From NCBI RefSeq assembly GCF_009727055.1, contig NC_052354.1, positions 37,624,543 to 37,688,542 on the forward strand: 64,000 nt of DNA. Reading direction: 5' to 3'. The position numbers and the translations under genes are program-made. Of this stretch, positions 46,653 to 60,129 are shown one piece after another; position 1 is the stretch's first letter, and every line of letters starts with the position of its first letter. Source of the stretch: Benincasa hispida. Its lineage: Eukaryota > Streptophyta > Magnoliopsida > Cucurbitales > Cucurbitaceae. The notes beneath the pieces are model-generated. The model was not told the origin of the DNA, searched no databases, and saw only the letters and a program-made list of their open reading frames with translations.

Positions 46653-48462
46653 AGGGTTTTTGGCCTAAATTTTTTCAATTTTTCAGAATGATTCTTACAG
46701 TTTCTTGGTGGGATTTTAACATTCTATATATTGATGAATGGATGGAATGATTGTTTACAATTATGGATGTTTTTGGGATTGGATCTAGTTTTACAGCCTC
46801 TAATTTTGCAAATTTGATTCATAAGGACCCGTGTTTTAGACATAATTGTTTGTTATAGAGTCTGTATTTGGATTGTGTCGTGTCGTTCGTGAATATTCCA
46901 GTCGAATTCCAGAGACGACGAGGCCAAAATCAAAGGAGATTCGAAGAAGATCACAACTGTACGGTGCATTCTGTATAGTAGCATTGCAACATTGTGCCCC
47001 AGCATTGCAACGTTGCGATTAGGCAAACAGAGTATTCTATCCATAGCGTTGCAACACTAAGTCACAACATTGCAATGTTGCGAGACAGAAAGAATAATCT
47101 AGTTTGTGCCTGGTTCGGTTTGTGGCTCGGCTGGTTCGTGTCTGGCATGGTTGGTTCAGGCGATTTATGGCCAGTTCGAGTAGTTCAAGACCCGATTTGC
47201 TTGTTTTGAACCAGCTGACCAATATTTTTTTGTAATAGATAGTTATTCTGATTGATTAAATTAATATAAATGTTATATTAATTTAATTAATTATTTAGGA
47301 ATCCAATTCCGGTCAAATAATTGTTTTATATTATGCATTTGATGTATGATTTATTTTTAAAATTATATATGCCATGATGTATGTCATATAGTGAAAATCT
47401 CACCATAGGTTATGCATTATTCATGCATCATTTATATTATAAATATTATATATATAGTTGCATGATTTAATTTTTATAGCATATTCATGCATCATATAAT
47501 ATAAGTGTTATAATATATGTTTGCAAGCATTAATAACATAATCATGCATCATCTATATTATAAGTGCTATAATATATAGTTGAATGTATGTATGGATGGA
47601 TGTTATTAATTATTTCATTACCTTATTATATAAGTGTTATAGTAATGAAATGGAATTGCATAAAGCATGACACTACCTTAGGTAATTTATAATTATTATA
47701 ATTTACTAAGTATGTCAATGAATGCAATTGTATGATTTTATTTTATTTTATAAAAGTTATAATTGAATGAAATTAGAAATTAAAATCAATAATTCAGAAT
47801 TGCATGCAAATCTTAGGTCAAAATCATTTTTTAAATAGTTTTAAAATATGATTCACATAGACTTAAATGACCACTTTTCTAATAAGATTATAAATTAAGT
47901 TTTATATTTTAATTAGCTTAATAGAATTAAATTGATTCTTAATTAAAAGATTTGTAATAAATGTACCTATAAGAGACCTTTTGTCTAGGGTTAGTTCTGT
48001 CTAGGCTGGGATATTTAAGTTGACGAAAACGTAACACCCCTACCCGAGAACTTATCTGGAAAGGTGAATTAGATAGATTCATTACAAGCATGAAATGGTT
48101 GATTGAAGTTTATTAAAGTGTTTAATAAACATTAATCAAAGTTGTTTAACCATCCAAAGTAAATGTTACTTTTGGGCAAATTAAACAAAACACTTAGTAA
48201 AAAATCAGTAGCCGGATTTTCCTAAGTTAAATAACTCTAGGTATAACACTATGTGGGAGGAAAATGGGGTGTATGATAATTCACTTTACTTTTTCATGTT
48301 TCTCTCTAAAAGTTCACACCATGAGATCTATATTATACTCGACTTCGAGACATCTTTGCTTGTGTCCCTCTACGGATGGTGTTTGTATAGATCAATATCA
48401 ACGTGAATGGAAAGAGTGTTTGTAGTAAGTGAGAGCAGGACATGTGTCAACATATCCCATGG
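46653..48462 (+). other. Family A leader, first part
   Basis: Long non-coding leader. Positions 46975-47095 contain four or more 'gcattgcaac / gcgttgcaac' words. Positions 47130-48010 match the fragment at 36450-37465. A motif 'cccnctacggatgg' at about 48366 recurs at 50187 beyond the solo LTR. Confidence 0.65.
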
Positions 48463-50114
48463 TGTTGGTAGGAAAAATAATTGGACAGATGGGGTTGTAC
48501 ATGCAATCATGTGTTAGACATGGCTTAAGCTATGCGTTTATGCCCATGTGTTAGAGGTCATGCATCAGAATGAAAATGCATTAACCTAGTATGCAATGAC
48601 CATATGTTCCTATCACAAGTTTTCTTACGCTTGCGCCAAGTATAACACGAATGCAAGTTTCTCGGGTAATTCCAGGTCGAACACAGGGACTTGTAACTCA
48701 ATAATGCTTGTGAAGCAATGCATTTGAGGTGATGAAAAGAAAAATAAAAAGAAGTTTAATGGATTTACACACTACTCCTACTCCTATCTAAACAGATTGA
48801 GCAATAGAAGACTTGCGATGAGAATAGATAGATACACAACAACCATTAATGCATAGTGATGTTTATTTTCTTAAATCGCTCGAGTAATCCTAGCTCATTG
48901 CACTAAAGCATCGCACACCTCTTGGTGGTCAGCCACATGACTATATCTCTATAGTGCATGGTTGCGTCGAGCATAAGATTGTGCTTATCTCTAGGAACAA
49001 TGCATACTTTGCTTTAATGCATTCCATCTCTTACCTTCTCAGGCAGTTAGACGCGACTATTTAACTTATAGATAAGCAATGCAACAACCCATAGACAAGC
49101 GTTGCTATAGCCTTTCACCACGCAAGAGGATTAACTCACTATACTCGCACAACGCACTCCTCTCGGTGGGTTGCTACATGTGTCCTATCTCTAGGCTACA
49201 TGATTAAATATGCGATCGCTTTTGATAAATAGACGTTGAAGATAAGCAATGATAGAGATAAAAATGATGAAGAAGATGACATTGAAGGAATCAAGAGATG
49301 CATTGATTTCAAATTGTCTTAATATCTTAAGCTAAAATGTAATACAATACAGAGGTTAGAAGAGAAATGAAGGACTCTACGTCAAGGCTGCCGGTGGTGC
49401 CATGGATGAATGGTGGAGATGTCTCTCTTGAGCTCTATCTCCGGCGAAAGCTCCGGTCATCACTCAGTCTGGTTTGTGGAGGTGAAGAATTCTCACTGAA
49501 AATCTTGCTCAAGCTCTCATTTGTGATCACAAACCTCTGCCTGTTCGGATGTCTTGAAATGAAGGTCCAAAAGGCTATTTATAGAGTTTAAACGCCGACC
49601 GTTATCATGATTGCGTTATGGCTCACTACTGCTTTTGTCACGGTATGGGCAATGTCACATCGTCTTATCTTGTTGATACTCCCAAGGTATGCGTTCGAGC
49701 TTGATTCAGCTGAAGCATCAACGCGTTCTACCCATCTTGCGATTGTCCTTCTATTATGATTGTCACTCCGTGGCCGCAATTCCCAATTGATCGCCGCATC
49801 CGCTTGATCACTGCAACTTCCATACGATGGACGCATGCGATCCAACTTTCAGCGCATGCGTTTGTCTTTGCGATTGTCTGGCTTCAGCGCATGCGTTTGT
49901 TTGCGATTGCTTACTTTAAACGCATCCGTTTGATTCCTGCGATAGCTACAAAAATAGACACTTTGGTATGGAGTAATGCATAATATTGAAGTGGGTGAGG
50001 ATGCAAAACTCAATTTTTCGCAAATTCTAAGTATTATCACCGCATTTTCTAATTATTAGCTCTCATGATTCTAAATAAAAGACTTATAATAACTGGCATT
50101 TCTGCCAGTTATCA
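48463..50114 (-). mobile_element. Solo LTR of a Gypsy-type element
   Basis: CATGG flanks both ends (48458-48462 and 50115-50119). On the minus strand the segment starts TGATAACTGGCAG and ends CCTACCAACA (TG...CA), 1652 bases, with no internal region. Near the end of the minus-strand reading, 'caagtccctgtgttcgacct' resembles the closing phrase of Athila/Tat LTRs. A TATA box (tctataaatagcc on the minus strand, near 49573-49585) is present. Positions 49845-49930 hold near-direct repeats of 'ttcagcgcatgcgtttgt'. The frames at 49367-49591 and 49756-49983 belong to LTR sequence and are not genes. Confidence 0.85.
50090..50113. repeat. Perfect inverted repeat at the LTR start
   Basis: ATAACTGGCA and TGCCAGTTAT face each other across a short loop (4 bases) at the outer start of the solo LTR, forming a 10-bp perfect stem. 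Confidence 0.85.
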
Positions 50115-50589
50115 CATGGTCTCTCTCATTAGTTTATTGTAAAGTTTCATGCTCGCCTTGAGGTACCTTTGCTGGTGTCCCCCTACGGATGGCATTTGCA
50201 TGATTCGTTATCTCAAACTCCAGAAATGGATAGGATTACTTTAGTTTTTGCCCCAATCGATTTTTTCCTACGGTTGGCTTATTAGATGAAACTCTAGAAT
50301 CTAAAATGAGAGGTAACAATACAAGAAATGTTAAACGAGTTTAACAATTTCTGAACATGGTGACTAATAGTTACAATAATAAGGAGTTGTTCTGTCTATT
50401 GGTTGAGATAGTTTAGCTTCAGTGAAGGGGCACTTGATCACCTTACGGTAGCTTTTGTCTTGACTCACTGAAACATCATTGTAAAATAGATATCACTTAG
50501 AGTACATTAGATTATTTTACTAAATTTGATTGGTTTTTGCAATGCATAGATTATTAATATAAATAAAATTTATAGTTTCATCAAATTAA

Positions 50590-51480
50590 AATCTTGATTT
50601 CCGCGACAGTTAACATACTCACTTCCGACAAACTTACCGGCAAAAATTATAGGACGTGGAAAAACACAATCAACACAATACTAATGATCGATGACCTACG
50701 TTTTGTCCTTATAGAGGATTCTTCTCCTATTCCTGCTTAAAATGCTACTCGAAACGAGAGGCATACGAGCATTGGATAAGGAAAAAAGAAAAGGCCCAAG
50801 CGTATATCTTAGCTAGTCTTTTTGAAGTCTTGGCCAAGAAGCATAAGCCCATGATCACTACCCATAAGATCATGGAGTCCTTGCAGGGGATGTTCGGACA
50901 ACCATCCACACAACTCAGGCACAACGCTCTAAAACACATCTTCAATGCCCATATGCAAGAAGGGGTATCTATTAGAGAACACGTCTTAACATGATGGTCC
51001 ATTTCAACGTGGTGGAGATGAATGGGTCTGCCATTGATAAAGCCAATTAGGCTAGCTTCATTTTGGAATCTTTACCTAAAAGTTTTCCACAGTTCTGTAG
51101 CAATGTTGTTATGAACAGGATTGACTACAACCTGACCACCTTGCTCAATGAGCTTCCTTTTCAGTCCTTGATGAAAAGCAAGAAACAAAAGGGAGAGGCA
51201 AATATTTCCTCGTCCTCAAAGAAATTCCATAGAGGGTCGTCCTCTAGAACTAAGTCTGTGTTTTCTTCTTCCAACACCAAAAAGTGGAAGAAAAAAGAAA
51301 GATGGAAAGAGGAAAGCTAATCCACCAGCTACTGCCCAGAAGGGCAAAAAAGCCAAAGCTGCAAAGGAAATATGTTTCCATTGCAACTATAAGGGATATT
51401 GGAAGAGAAACTGTCCCAAATACTTGGCAGAAAAGAAGAAGACCAAATAAGGTAAATATGATTTACTTATACTGGAGACT
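50590..51480 (+). pseudogene. Family A Copia gag remnant
   Basis: The N-terminus reads KLTGKNYRTWKNTINTILM, and further on AQAYILASLFEVLAKKHKP, IMESLQGMFGQPSTQLRHN and HMQEGVSIREHVL, typical UBN2-type gag of plant Copia. The zinc knuckle CFHCNYKGYWKRNC (51373-51414) has Tyr where the family has His, which would weaken zinc binding. Stops and at least two frameshifts are present. Confidence 0.8.
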
Positions 51481-52830
51481 TGTTTAGTGAAGAATGATGA
51501 TTCTACTTGGATAATAGATTCAGGCGCTACTAATTACATTTGTTCTTCATTTTAGGGAATTAGTTCTTGACGGCAATTGGAAGCTGGGGAGATGACGATA
51601 CGTGTTGAAACTAGACACGTCGTCTAAGCTATGGCAGTGGGAGGGCTTATACTCTACTTATAGAAATCTTATATTTTATTAGATAATGCATATGTAGTTT
51701 CAGGCTTGAAAATGAACCTGATTTCTATAAAATGTCTTCTTGAACAACATTATTCTCTTAACTTTCAAGCAAATAAAAAATTTATTTATAAGAATGGAGT
51801 ATTAATTTGTTGTGCTAATCTTGAAGATAATTTGTCTGTGCTAAGACTATTAGCCACTAAAACCCTCTTTAACACTGCAATATTTAAAACTGCAGTAACT
51901 CAAAATAAAATGCTTAAAATTTCTCCTAAAGAAAATGCCCGTTTTTTGCATATAAGGTTAGGACACATCACTTTCAATGAGATTGAGATATTGGTTAAGA
52001 ATGGACTTCTAAGCGAGTTAGAAGAAAATTATTTACCTATGTGTGAGTCAGGCCTTGAAGACAAAATGACTAAAAGATCTTTTACTGGAAAAAGTCATAG
52101 AGCCAAAGAACCCTTAGAGCTTGTCCATTCAGACCTCTGTGGTTCGATGAATGTTAAGGAAAGAGGAGAGTTTGAATATTTCATCACTTTTACTGATGAT
52201 TATTCAAGATATGGGTATGTTTATTTAATGCAACAGAAGTCTGAAGCATTTGAAAGTTCAAAGAGTTTAAAGCTGAAGTTGAAAATGCATTAAATAAAAC
52301 AATTAAAACATTTCAATCTGATCGAGGTGGAGAGTGTTTGGATCTTACACTCTAGAACTATTTAATAGAACATGGAGCTATATCCCAATTCTCAGCACCT
52401 GGTACACCTTAGCATAATGGTGCATCAGAAAGGAGAAATCGAACCCTATTGGACATGGTTCGGTCTATGATGAGTTATTCTTCCTTGTCTGACTCGTTTT
52501 GGAGTTATCCAGTACAGACTGAAACATATATTTTGAACTGTGTTCCATCCAAGAGTGTTACTAGAACACCTTTGGAATTATGGAATGGTTGTAAAGGTAG
52601 TTTATACCATTTCAGGATCTGAGGTTGCCTAACACATGTGCTTGAGGTAAATCCTAAGAAACTGGAATCTCGTCTAAAATTGTGCCTATTTGTAGGCTAC
52701 CCTAAAGGAACGAGAGGTGGTTACTTTTATGATCCTAAAAAAAATAGAATGTTTGTGTCAGTCAACAAACACTACATTTTTAGAGGAAGGTCATATAAGG
52801 GAGCATATGCCCCACAGTAAAATTGTATTG
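51481..52830 (+). pseudogene. Family A Copia protease and integrase remnant
   Basis: The aspartic protease motif IIDSGATNYI is near 51510-51540. The GAG-pre-integrase segment reads FLHIRLGHITFNEIEILVKN (51940-52000). Integrase starts at ELVHSDLCGSMNV (first Asp, near 52125) and continues with FTDDYSRYGYVYL. The second Asp (QSDRGGE, near 52317) lies after a frameshift, and the frame at 52638-52820 holds LCLFVGYPKGTRGGYFYDP. The longest open frame is 51706-52293. It is disrupted at 52967 by insertion B. Confidence 0.85.
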
Positions 52831-52961
52831 AATAAGTTTTCTAAGAAAACTATTGAACCTTCAACAAGAGTTGTTGAAGAACACAATACCTCAACAAAAG
52901 TTGTTGAAGCTGGTTCATCTAGTAGGTCATCCACCTCAAGTGTTGAAGGAACCTCGACATA

Positions 52962-52966
52962 GTGGG
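52962..52966. repeat. Target-site duplication GTGGG of insertion B
   Basis: GTGGG occurs here and at 63577-63581, flanking the TGTCACACC...GGTTTACA insertion exactly. Confidence 0.85.
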
Positions 52967-55012
52967 TGTCACACCCCTTCCCAAATTACCCTTTTAACCT
53001 AGAAAATAATGTGACGGCAGCAGTTACCGACCCTTTTGTGGCACTTACCACCTAACTAACCTGTTTAACCTGTTTAGGAAACCCTAGAATAACATAATAA
53101 CATTTAAGAGCTAGCAGAACTTAATACATTTGAAATAACCTCAGGGCTCCATACATAGAAAACTCATAACATATAAACAGAAATAAGGTTAAGTGGGTCC
53201 CACACTCAAAACTAGTCCCTAATATGCAACATATGTGTACAGTTAATTACAAGGTAAACACCTAGACTTTCTCTTTCAACTGAGTCATTAAGTGGCAGAC
53301 TAGTAGTGCAGTTATCCTTTGGGGAGATGGACACTACCTAGGAAAAGGAAAACATTTAAACAAGTGAGCTACTAGCTTAGTGAGTGACTAATAAATCATA
53401 AACAACATGCTTTAAAACTAAAAACTGTCAAGCAAACCCAAATTAAAACTTTTCATCATAGCATAGCTTAAAAACATAGTTTAACATAATCCTTCGTTGA
53501 GAGAGAACCCTTTTGCTCAATCCCTCAACGTTAAACTTTAGCTGGTGTGGAGTATTCTCAACACAACCAACGTCTACCTACGTGCATGTGGTTATCACTA
53601 AGTACCGTCATACCTTAGGCACTACTGTCCAGATACCTTCATATTGTCCTTAAGTATCAGGTTCTAACATTCACCATAAAAATTCATACTTCGAAGTAAA
53701 TCATACTTTAAAAGCATAGCATCATAAACCATATGCTTTAACATATTTGCTAATAAGCATAACTCCTAACAAAAGCTCCTTGAAATAGTAAGTATTGAAA
53801 TACTTAAGTCATGCTCATAAACTTCTTTAAGACTAGCATACATTAATGGCTTCATGAAACATAGTTTTCTTGGAAATCATTTTGAACATTCATATATCCA
53901 AGCATGAGTCTAAACATTTAAATAAAGCATGTGTTATTAAAACATTTGAAAAACATCAATTTTATCACTCACAGCCTTTGGGCATTCCTCCTAGGGTTGA
54001 TAAGTCCTTCCTATTGGCGTTAACACTGTGGAAATGAAAATCATGTTTAACCAATACTTATGGCTTCTTTGTGAGACTAACTCACATAACTATCTTAACA
54101 TTCAGCTTTAAACATCAAATTCCTTTCCAACGCATATCTCTTATGCGTCCAACATTTAGAAAAATCTTGAGTAGTTAAGCCTTAGTCATGCGCCAACATC
54201 GCAACCATGCATCCATCGCATGTTCCATGCACTCATCCAGTGCGCCAATGCATGGACAGCACCCCTTGCGCCCGCTTGCATTCACAGTTTCAACACATGC
54301 CTGTACAGCACCCGTTCAACACAAGGAATTCCCTTGCACATAGCCTTAGCACATGCCTTGCACCCAACTAGCCCCTCGTGTGCGCCTACAGCCTGTTTGC
54401 TCAACAATTGCAGCTGTCTGCTTGTTCAACCAAAACGCAGTTTCAACTTTGAGCTCGAATAACTTATTTTTCAAACTTTATTTTGGAAATTTTCCTTCTA
54501 CAAACTTGCTTTAAAATATATTAACTTTCTTACCTTAAAATCTAGGCTCTTAATTTCGCGTAGTTCGTCCGAAAACTTCAAAGCTTCATCATTGGCTTAG
54601 ATGCATCTGATAGCTTGATCTTCTAACAAATTTTTTCAAATTTCAACCTGAACTCCTTAGAGTTTCCTTCCAGTAACCTTTAACCTTAAACTACACACAT
54701 CAAGCTTTCGAATGGCTCTAGAATCACCTTCTTAGCAAGAGTAAAGAGCTTAAATTGAGCCTTTGAACTAAAGCTCCCCTTTTTATACCAAGCTCTGCAT
54801 GTCTTCAAGCATTCTTAGGTTTCCAAATCATCCACTAAGTAGGAATAATTCCCTTAATTCTGATAGATAGTCCACTATAATAGGTGACTAAGTTGTTAAT
54901 CACCACTTGATCAATGCATGGCTTCACCTTTGCTTGGCACAATCCACGCATAACCCTTGGCTCATGCAAGGCCTCAACGCATCTAGCCCAACACTTGGTC
55001 TAGTGCCAATGT

Positions 55013-56361
55013 TGTTGGCTTTTTGGTCCTTAATCTCAAATTAATTAATTTTAATTAATTAATTAATCAATATTTTGATGATAACAAACTCAATTTTTTA
55101 ATTACTAAAAATCTTAGTGTTTTAATATGTCCATACGTAGAGCTCGAAACAACGATTCCAACACGTCTTGAATCACTCAAATCGGAGCTAAAACGAAGAC
55201 GATATGACCGAAACAAGTCTATAGAGAAAATACCGTGGTGGATGACGTGGCATAACCAGACCATTTGCGATGTAGACATGTGCAGCATATTGGTTGAATG
55301 GTGGATCATTAAGAGATTAATTATGATGGACTTTTGATTTTTGGATTGATTTAAAATATAAAAAAATTGAAATTTAAAAGGAAAATAAATTAATATTATT
55401 TTATGTTTGTGTCTAACAGCTAGTTTTTACAATGATATGTTTTTATTTGGATTGACTTTAAAGAGAATGAATTTAAAGAGAAAACGAATTAAAAGAAAAA
55501 TGAATTTAATATTATTTTATGTTTGTGTCTAACGGCTAGTTTTTTACACATATATGTTTTTTTATTTTTTGGATTAATCTAAAAAGAATGAATTTCAAAA
55601 GAAAATGAATTTAATATTATATTTTATTTGTATCTAACGACTAGTTTAGTTTAAAATCTCCACAATTGATTGTGGTTTCTAAAAATTTTTCCATTCTTAT
55701 ATAAACCATCTTCCTCTCCAAATTTTAAACCAACAAAATTTTACATTTCTATAATCCTCTAAAACTCAAAAGTTCCATTGTTGCTCTCTATAGTTCCAAT
55801 TTTTTTTTTTCATCTTATTCTTGAGATAGTGTTATTGTATTGTGAGGATTAATTTGTTGAGTGCTTAAACTTGTAAATCCACTCTAGTGAGAGTTGTATT
55901 GTGTCTTCAAAAATTCCAAAAATTTGTAACGGTTTGATCCTAAACGTGGAAAGGATCGGGTTTGCTCTTGAACCCGTAAAAGGAGCGGTGGTGTAACGAT
56001 TGGGCTCTAATCCGTAGAAAGAGTCGGAAAGATTTTATTCAATTCCCAAGAGGCGCTTGAGGAGTGGAATAGGTCGAGTTGACCGAACCACTATAAATTA
56101 TGGTGTCTTCTTCTCTAACTCTTTCTTTTTTATTTTGTAATTAATTTAAGCATTTATTTGTATGTTTTAGTTTGTTCTTATATTATTTGCTAAAATTTGA
56201 TAGAATTAAATTATCACATTTTTGTCATCTTATTTGTTGCATAAATTGAATTTTTCTATTATTTATAAAAGTGTATTAATTAGTTTAATTGGGTTAATTT
56301 AGAAAAAAATGTTTAATTAAAACCTATTCACCCCCTTTAGGGTTGCCATATCGATCCAACA
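55013..56361 (+). repeat. Element C 5' LTR
   Basis: It contains a TATA box, TATATAAA (55698-55705), shared in altered form with the 3' LTR (62236-62245). Relative to the 3' LTR, it has an extra stretch of about 68 bases at 55266-55333 and lacks a 'caaaatccaatggtccaa' stretch (3' LTR near 62188). Confidence 0.9.
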
Positions 56362-56429
56362 ATTGGTATCAGAGCGGGATGCTCTTCTTGAAATATTTAT
56401 TTCTTGATAAACTTAATTGTTTTTGAGCT

Positions 56430-57480
56430 ATGGTAACTTTAGGTTTTATTCCTTTTACCAATAGTCAATCTATTACAAAGCCTCATTTCTTTAATGGTAC
56501 CAATTATAGTTATTGAAGAATAGAATGAAATTTTCTTGCTTTCTATTGATTATGATTTATGGGATATTGTTGAGGAAGGTTTTAAAATTCCAACCAAAAG
56601 TGTTGGTGTTAGCATTATAAAACCTAAGGAAGAATGGTCAATAAATAAAGAGAAAGCATGCTCTTTAAATGCCAAAGCATTAATTGCTTATTTTGTGCTT
56701 TGAATGAAGTTGAGTATAATAGAGTGTCTATTTGCAAAACCGCTAAAGAGATATGGGATAAATTAGAAAATTACTCATGAAGGAACTAGTCAAGTAAAAA
56801 AACAAAGATTGACATGTTAGTTCATCAATATGAAATGTTTAAAATTGATGAAAATGAAGCATTTTCGATATGTTTATTAGACTTACTAACATTGTCAATG
56901 CTTTAGAAGGACTTGGGAAAAAGTACTCATCTTGAAAATAAAGAAGCTATTGTGGTCTTTGCCTAAACAATGGGAGCCTAAAGTCACCACCATTCAAGAG
57001 GCAAAGGATCTCAAATCGCTCTCCATTTTGAACTCATGGGCTTGTTGTTGACGCATGAGATAAAGATCAAGAAAAACATGGAGGATGAGAAGAAAAAAGA
57101 AAGAAAAGAGTATAGCTTTAAAGACCATCTCTTTAGAAGTTGACTCCAAGATGAAGATGACCTTGATGAAGATGATGTTGCCTATCTTTCACGTAAGTAT
57201 AAGAACTTCATCAAGAGAAAGAAGCAATTCAAGAAGCATCTCTCCAATCAAAAAGAGTCAAAAGGTGAAAAGAGCAAAAAGGATGAGGTAATATGCTATG
57301 AATGTAAGAAGCCAGGTCATATTAGAACCTATTGTCTTTTTTTCAAATCATCCAAAGAAATCAAGAAGAAAGCAATGAAAACTACTTGGGATGATAGCGA
57401 TGAAAGCGAAAGTGGGGAGTGATAATGAAGAAATGGCCAATTTTTGCTTCATGGCTCATAGTGACAAAGAGGATGAACAA
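56430..57480 (+). pseudogene. Element C gag remnant
   Basis: It starts at ATG 56430 with VTLGFIPFTNSQSI, then FNGTNYSY, an early stop, and further segments IWDKLE, KIDMLVHQYEMFKIDENEA, IVNALEGLGKKYSS and SLPKQWEPKVTTIQEAKD. A complete zinc knuckle CYECKKPGHIRTYC (C-X2-C-X4-H-X4-C) sits at 57294-57335. The frame breaks repeatedly. Confidence 0.8.
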
Positions 57481-58799
57481 AAATGATGAGGTAACTCTGG
57501 AACTTCTTTCTTATAATGAATTGTTCGAAGCTTTTTGAAAATATGCACAAATGATTTAGAAAAACTTAATTCTAAGTATGTGTGCTTAAAAGAAATATAA
57601 TATTTTATCTAGTAAAAATAAGTCTTTACTTGAAGAAATTGTTTGCTTAAAAGAGAATGAGCATGATGCTATGCATATTGATGAAATGAATATCTCTTGT
57701 GACAAGCATGCTTTTGATTGTGAATGAGAAAATGTCTTGCTTGACAAAGTTAAATTTCTTGAGCATGATAGTTGTGAAAAAGATAATTTGATTAAATTAC
57801 TCAAAGAAAAGGAATTAGTGCTTTGCAAGAACTTGATAAGGCTAAAAAATCTTATTAAAAGTTGACAATAGGTGCTCAAAGATTAGACAAGATAATTGAT
57901 GTAGGCAAGCCTTTTGGTGATAAAAGAGGTTTAGGCTATATTGATGAATGTTCTACTCTTTCAAGTTCTAAAACTATCTTTGTTAAAGCATCTCATAATA
58001 TGTCTAAAGCTTAAAATGCCTATGGTTGTGTCTAAGCATGTTAAATCTAACTTTGTGCCTATATGTCATTATTGTGGTGTTGAAGGCCATTTAGACCTAA
58101 GTGTTTTAAATTGAAATTGCTCATTACTACTTCTCCAAGAAGAAATTTTTCTCAAAGGGCAAAGTTTCACAATGCTCGAAGGAATAATTTTCTCAAAAAG
58201 TAGAGTGCAAATTTGTTGTAAGAGATAAATCTTTGCATATGTTTTGTTCTTATGTGGTAAGTTTGGACTATACAATTATTCTTGTTACTTGTCTAAATCC
58301 AATGCCTAAAATGTCTATGTAAAAATGAAATGGTAATTCCCAAGTTTGTCATACTAACCATCTAGGACCCAAACAAGTGTGGGTACAAAGAATTCAAACT
58401 TGAAATTTGTGTTTGTAGGTTTGTTTGAAAGCCTTAAGAAAAACAAGTATTACTTGGATAGTGTTGCTCGAGGCACATGACGGGGGAGACCATCCAGTTT
58501 GTTCTCTCTCTCCAAAAAGGTTGGAGTTCTTGTAACCTTTGGGTGACAACAAGAGAAGGTAAAATAATTGGTAAAGGTAGTATAGGTAATGAATCTTCTT
58601 ATTTTAATTGAAATGTACTTTTGGTTTTGATGGGTTGAAGCATGATTTACTTAGTATTAGTCATTTGTGATAAAACTTAGAGTTGTGTTGATAAAAAAGA
58701 ATTGCATCTTTGAAAATGTAGTGATAGAAAAGTTATATTTGTTTGGAATAGAGATGAAAATGTTTATTAACTATTTTTGATTGAATGATTGCCCTATTA

Positions 58800-59460
58800 A
58801 ATGATAAATGTTTTATCAGCTTTGCATAATGATTCTTTGGTATATGCATAGAAGACTAGGACATGGTAGCATTGCACTTTAATTTCAAATATTTTCAAGA
58901 AAATTTATTGGTTAGAGGTTCTCCAAATTTAAATTTAAAAAAATACAAAGTTTGTTGATGCTTATCAAATTGGGTAAGCAAACTAAGTCCTTTTTCAAAA
59001 TAAAAAATGTAATCTCTACAACTAGACCCTTCAAACTATTATACATGGACTTATTTGGCCCTTCTAGAATTCTAGTTTTGGAGGGAACATATTTATACCT
59101 TTGTGATAGTTGAATGATTTTTCAAGATTTACTTGGGTTTTTGATGCTAAAACATAAGGTGATGCTTTGAAAAGCTTTTCTAGTTTTGCAAAAAGAGTTC
59201 AAAATGAAGAAATATTTTTTGATTTCTAAAATTAGGAGTGATCTATGGAGGAGAATATTGAAGTAATGCTTTTGAAACTTTTTGTGAAGAAAATGGTTTT
59301 TCTCATAATTTCTCTCCGCTCAAGAAACTCCTTCAACAAAACGGCTGTAATTGAAAGGAAAAATTGTACTTTGCAAGAATTTGCTAGATCAATGTTGCAT
59401 GAGTATGTGTTTACCTACATACTTTTTGGCGCGAACCGTTAACATGCTTGTTATTGTTTT
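58800..59460 (+). pseudogene. Element C integrase remnant
   Basis: The pre-integrase motif (HRRLGHGS) lies near 58850. The start of the integrase core (LLYMDLFGPSR, first Asp) is near 59040. The core C-terminus with ERKNCTLQEFARSMLHEY lies at 59350-59410. The protease region (about 58430-58560) is hardly recognisable. Multiple frame changes. Confidence 0.75.
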
Positions 59461-60129
59461 TAAATAGAGGTTTAATTAGACTTTCTTTTGGATAAAACTA
59501 TTTATGAACTTTGCATAAACAAATTCCAAATATTGGATATTTCAAATTTTTTGTTGCTATTTTATAATATACAAAGAAAACTTGAAAATTTGATTTTAAG
59601 ACAGATGTTGGTATTTTCCTTGGTTTATTCCTCTACTAGTAGCTTATAGAGTTTCAAATAAAAGACTTTAGTAATTGAGGAATCTATGCATGTAGTTTTG
59701 ATGAATCTTGCAATGTTATTTATAGTGATGTTTAGAAGGAAATTTTGGAGATTTACTTGTTAGTGACGACAAGGAATTGTTTTCAAGTAAGCAAGAGGCG
59801 AGCTTTAATCTAAAAGACGAATTGGTTCTTCATTCATTGCCTTAAAGAGTGGAGGTATGCTCTTCCATCCCAAGATTAATTCTTGGTGATCCCGACAGGT
59901 GTGAAACTGTTCCTTCTCATCATTGTTAATAATCTTGGCTTTTGTTTCTCAAATTGAACAAAAAAGTTTTAAACGATGTCGAATGATGAATTTTGGGATT
60001 TTAACTATGCAGAAGAATTAATCAATTTGAAAGAAATAAGTTTGGGGAATTATCCCTAGGCCTCTCATGCTTCTATAATTGAACTAAATGGGTCTTAGAA
60101 ATAAATGAATGAAAATGGAAATATCATTA

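Noticed and set aside
49367..49983. Open frames of 74-85 codons on both strands that might be a gene in the family A leader
   Set aside because: They fall wholly inside the solo LTR defined by exact CATGG duplications. They overlap on both strands and show no protein character.
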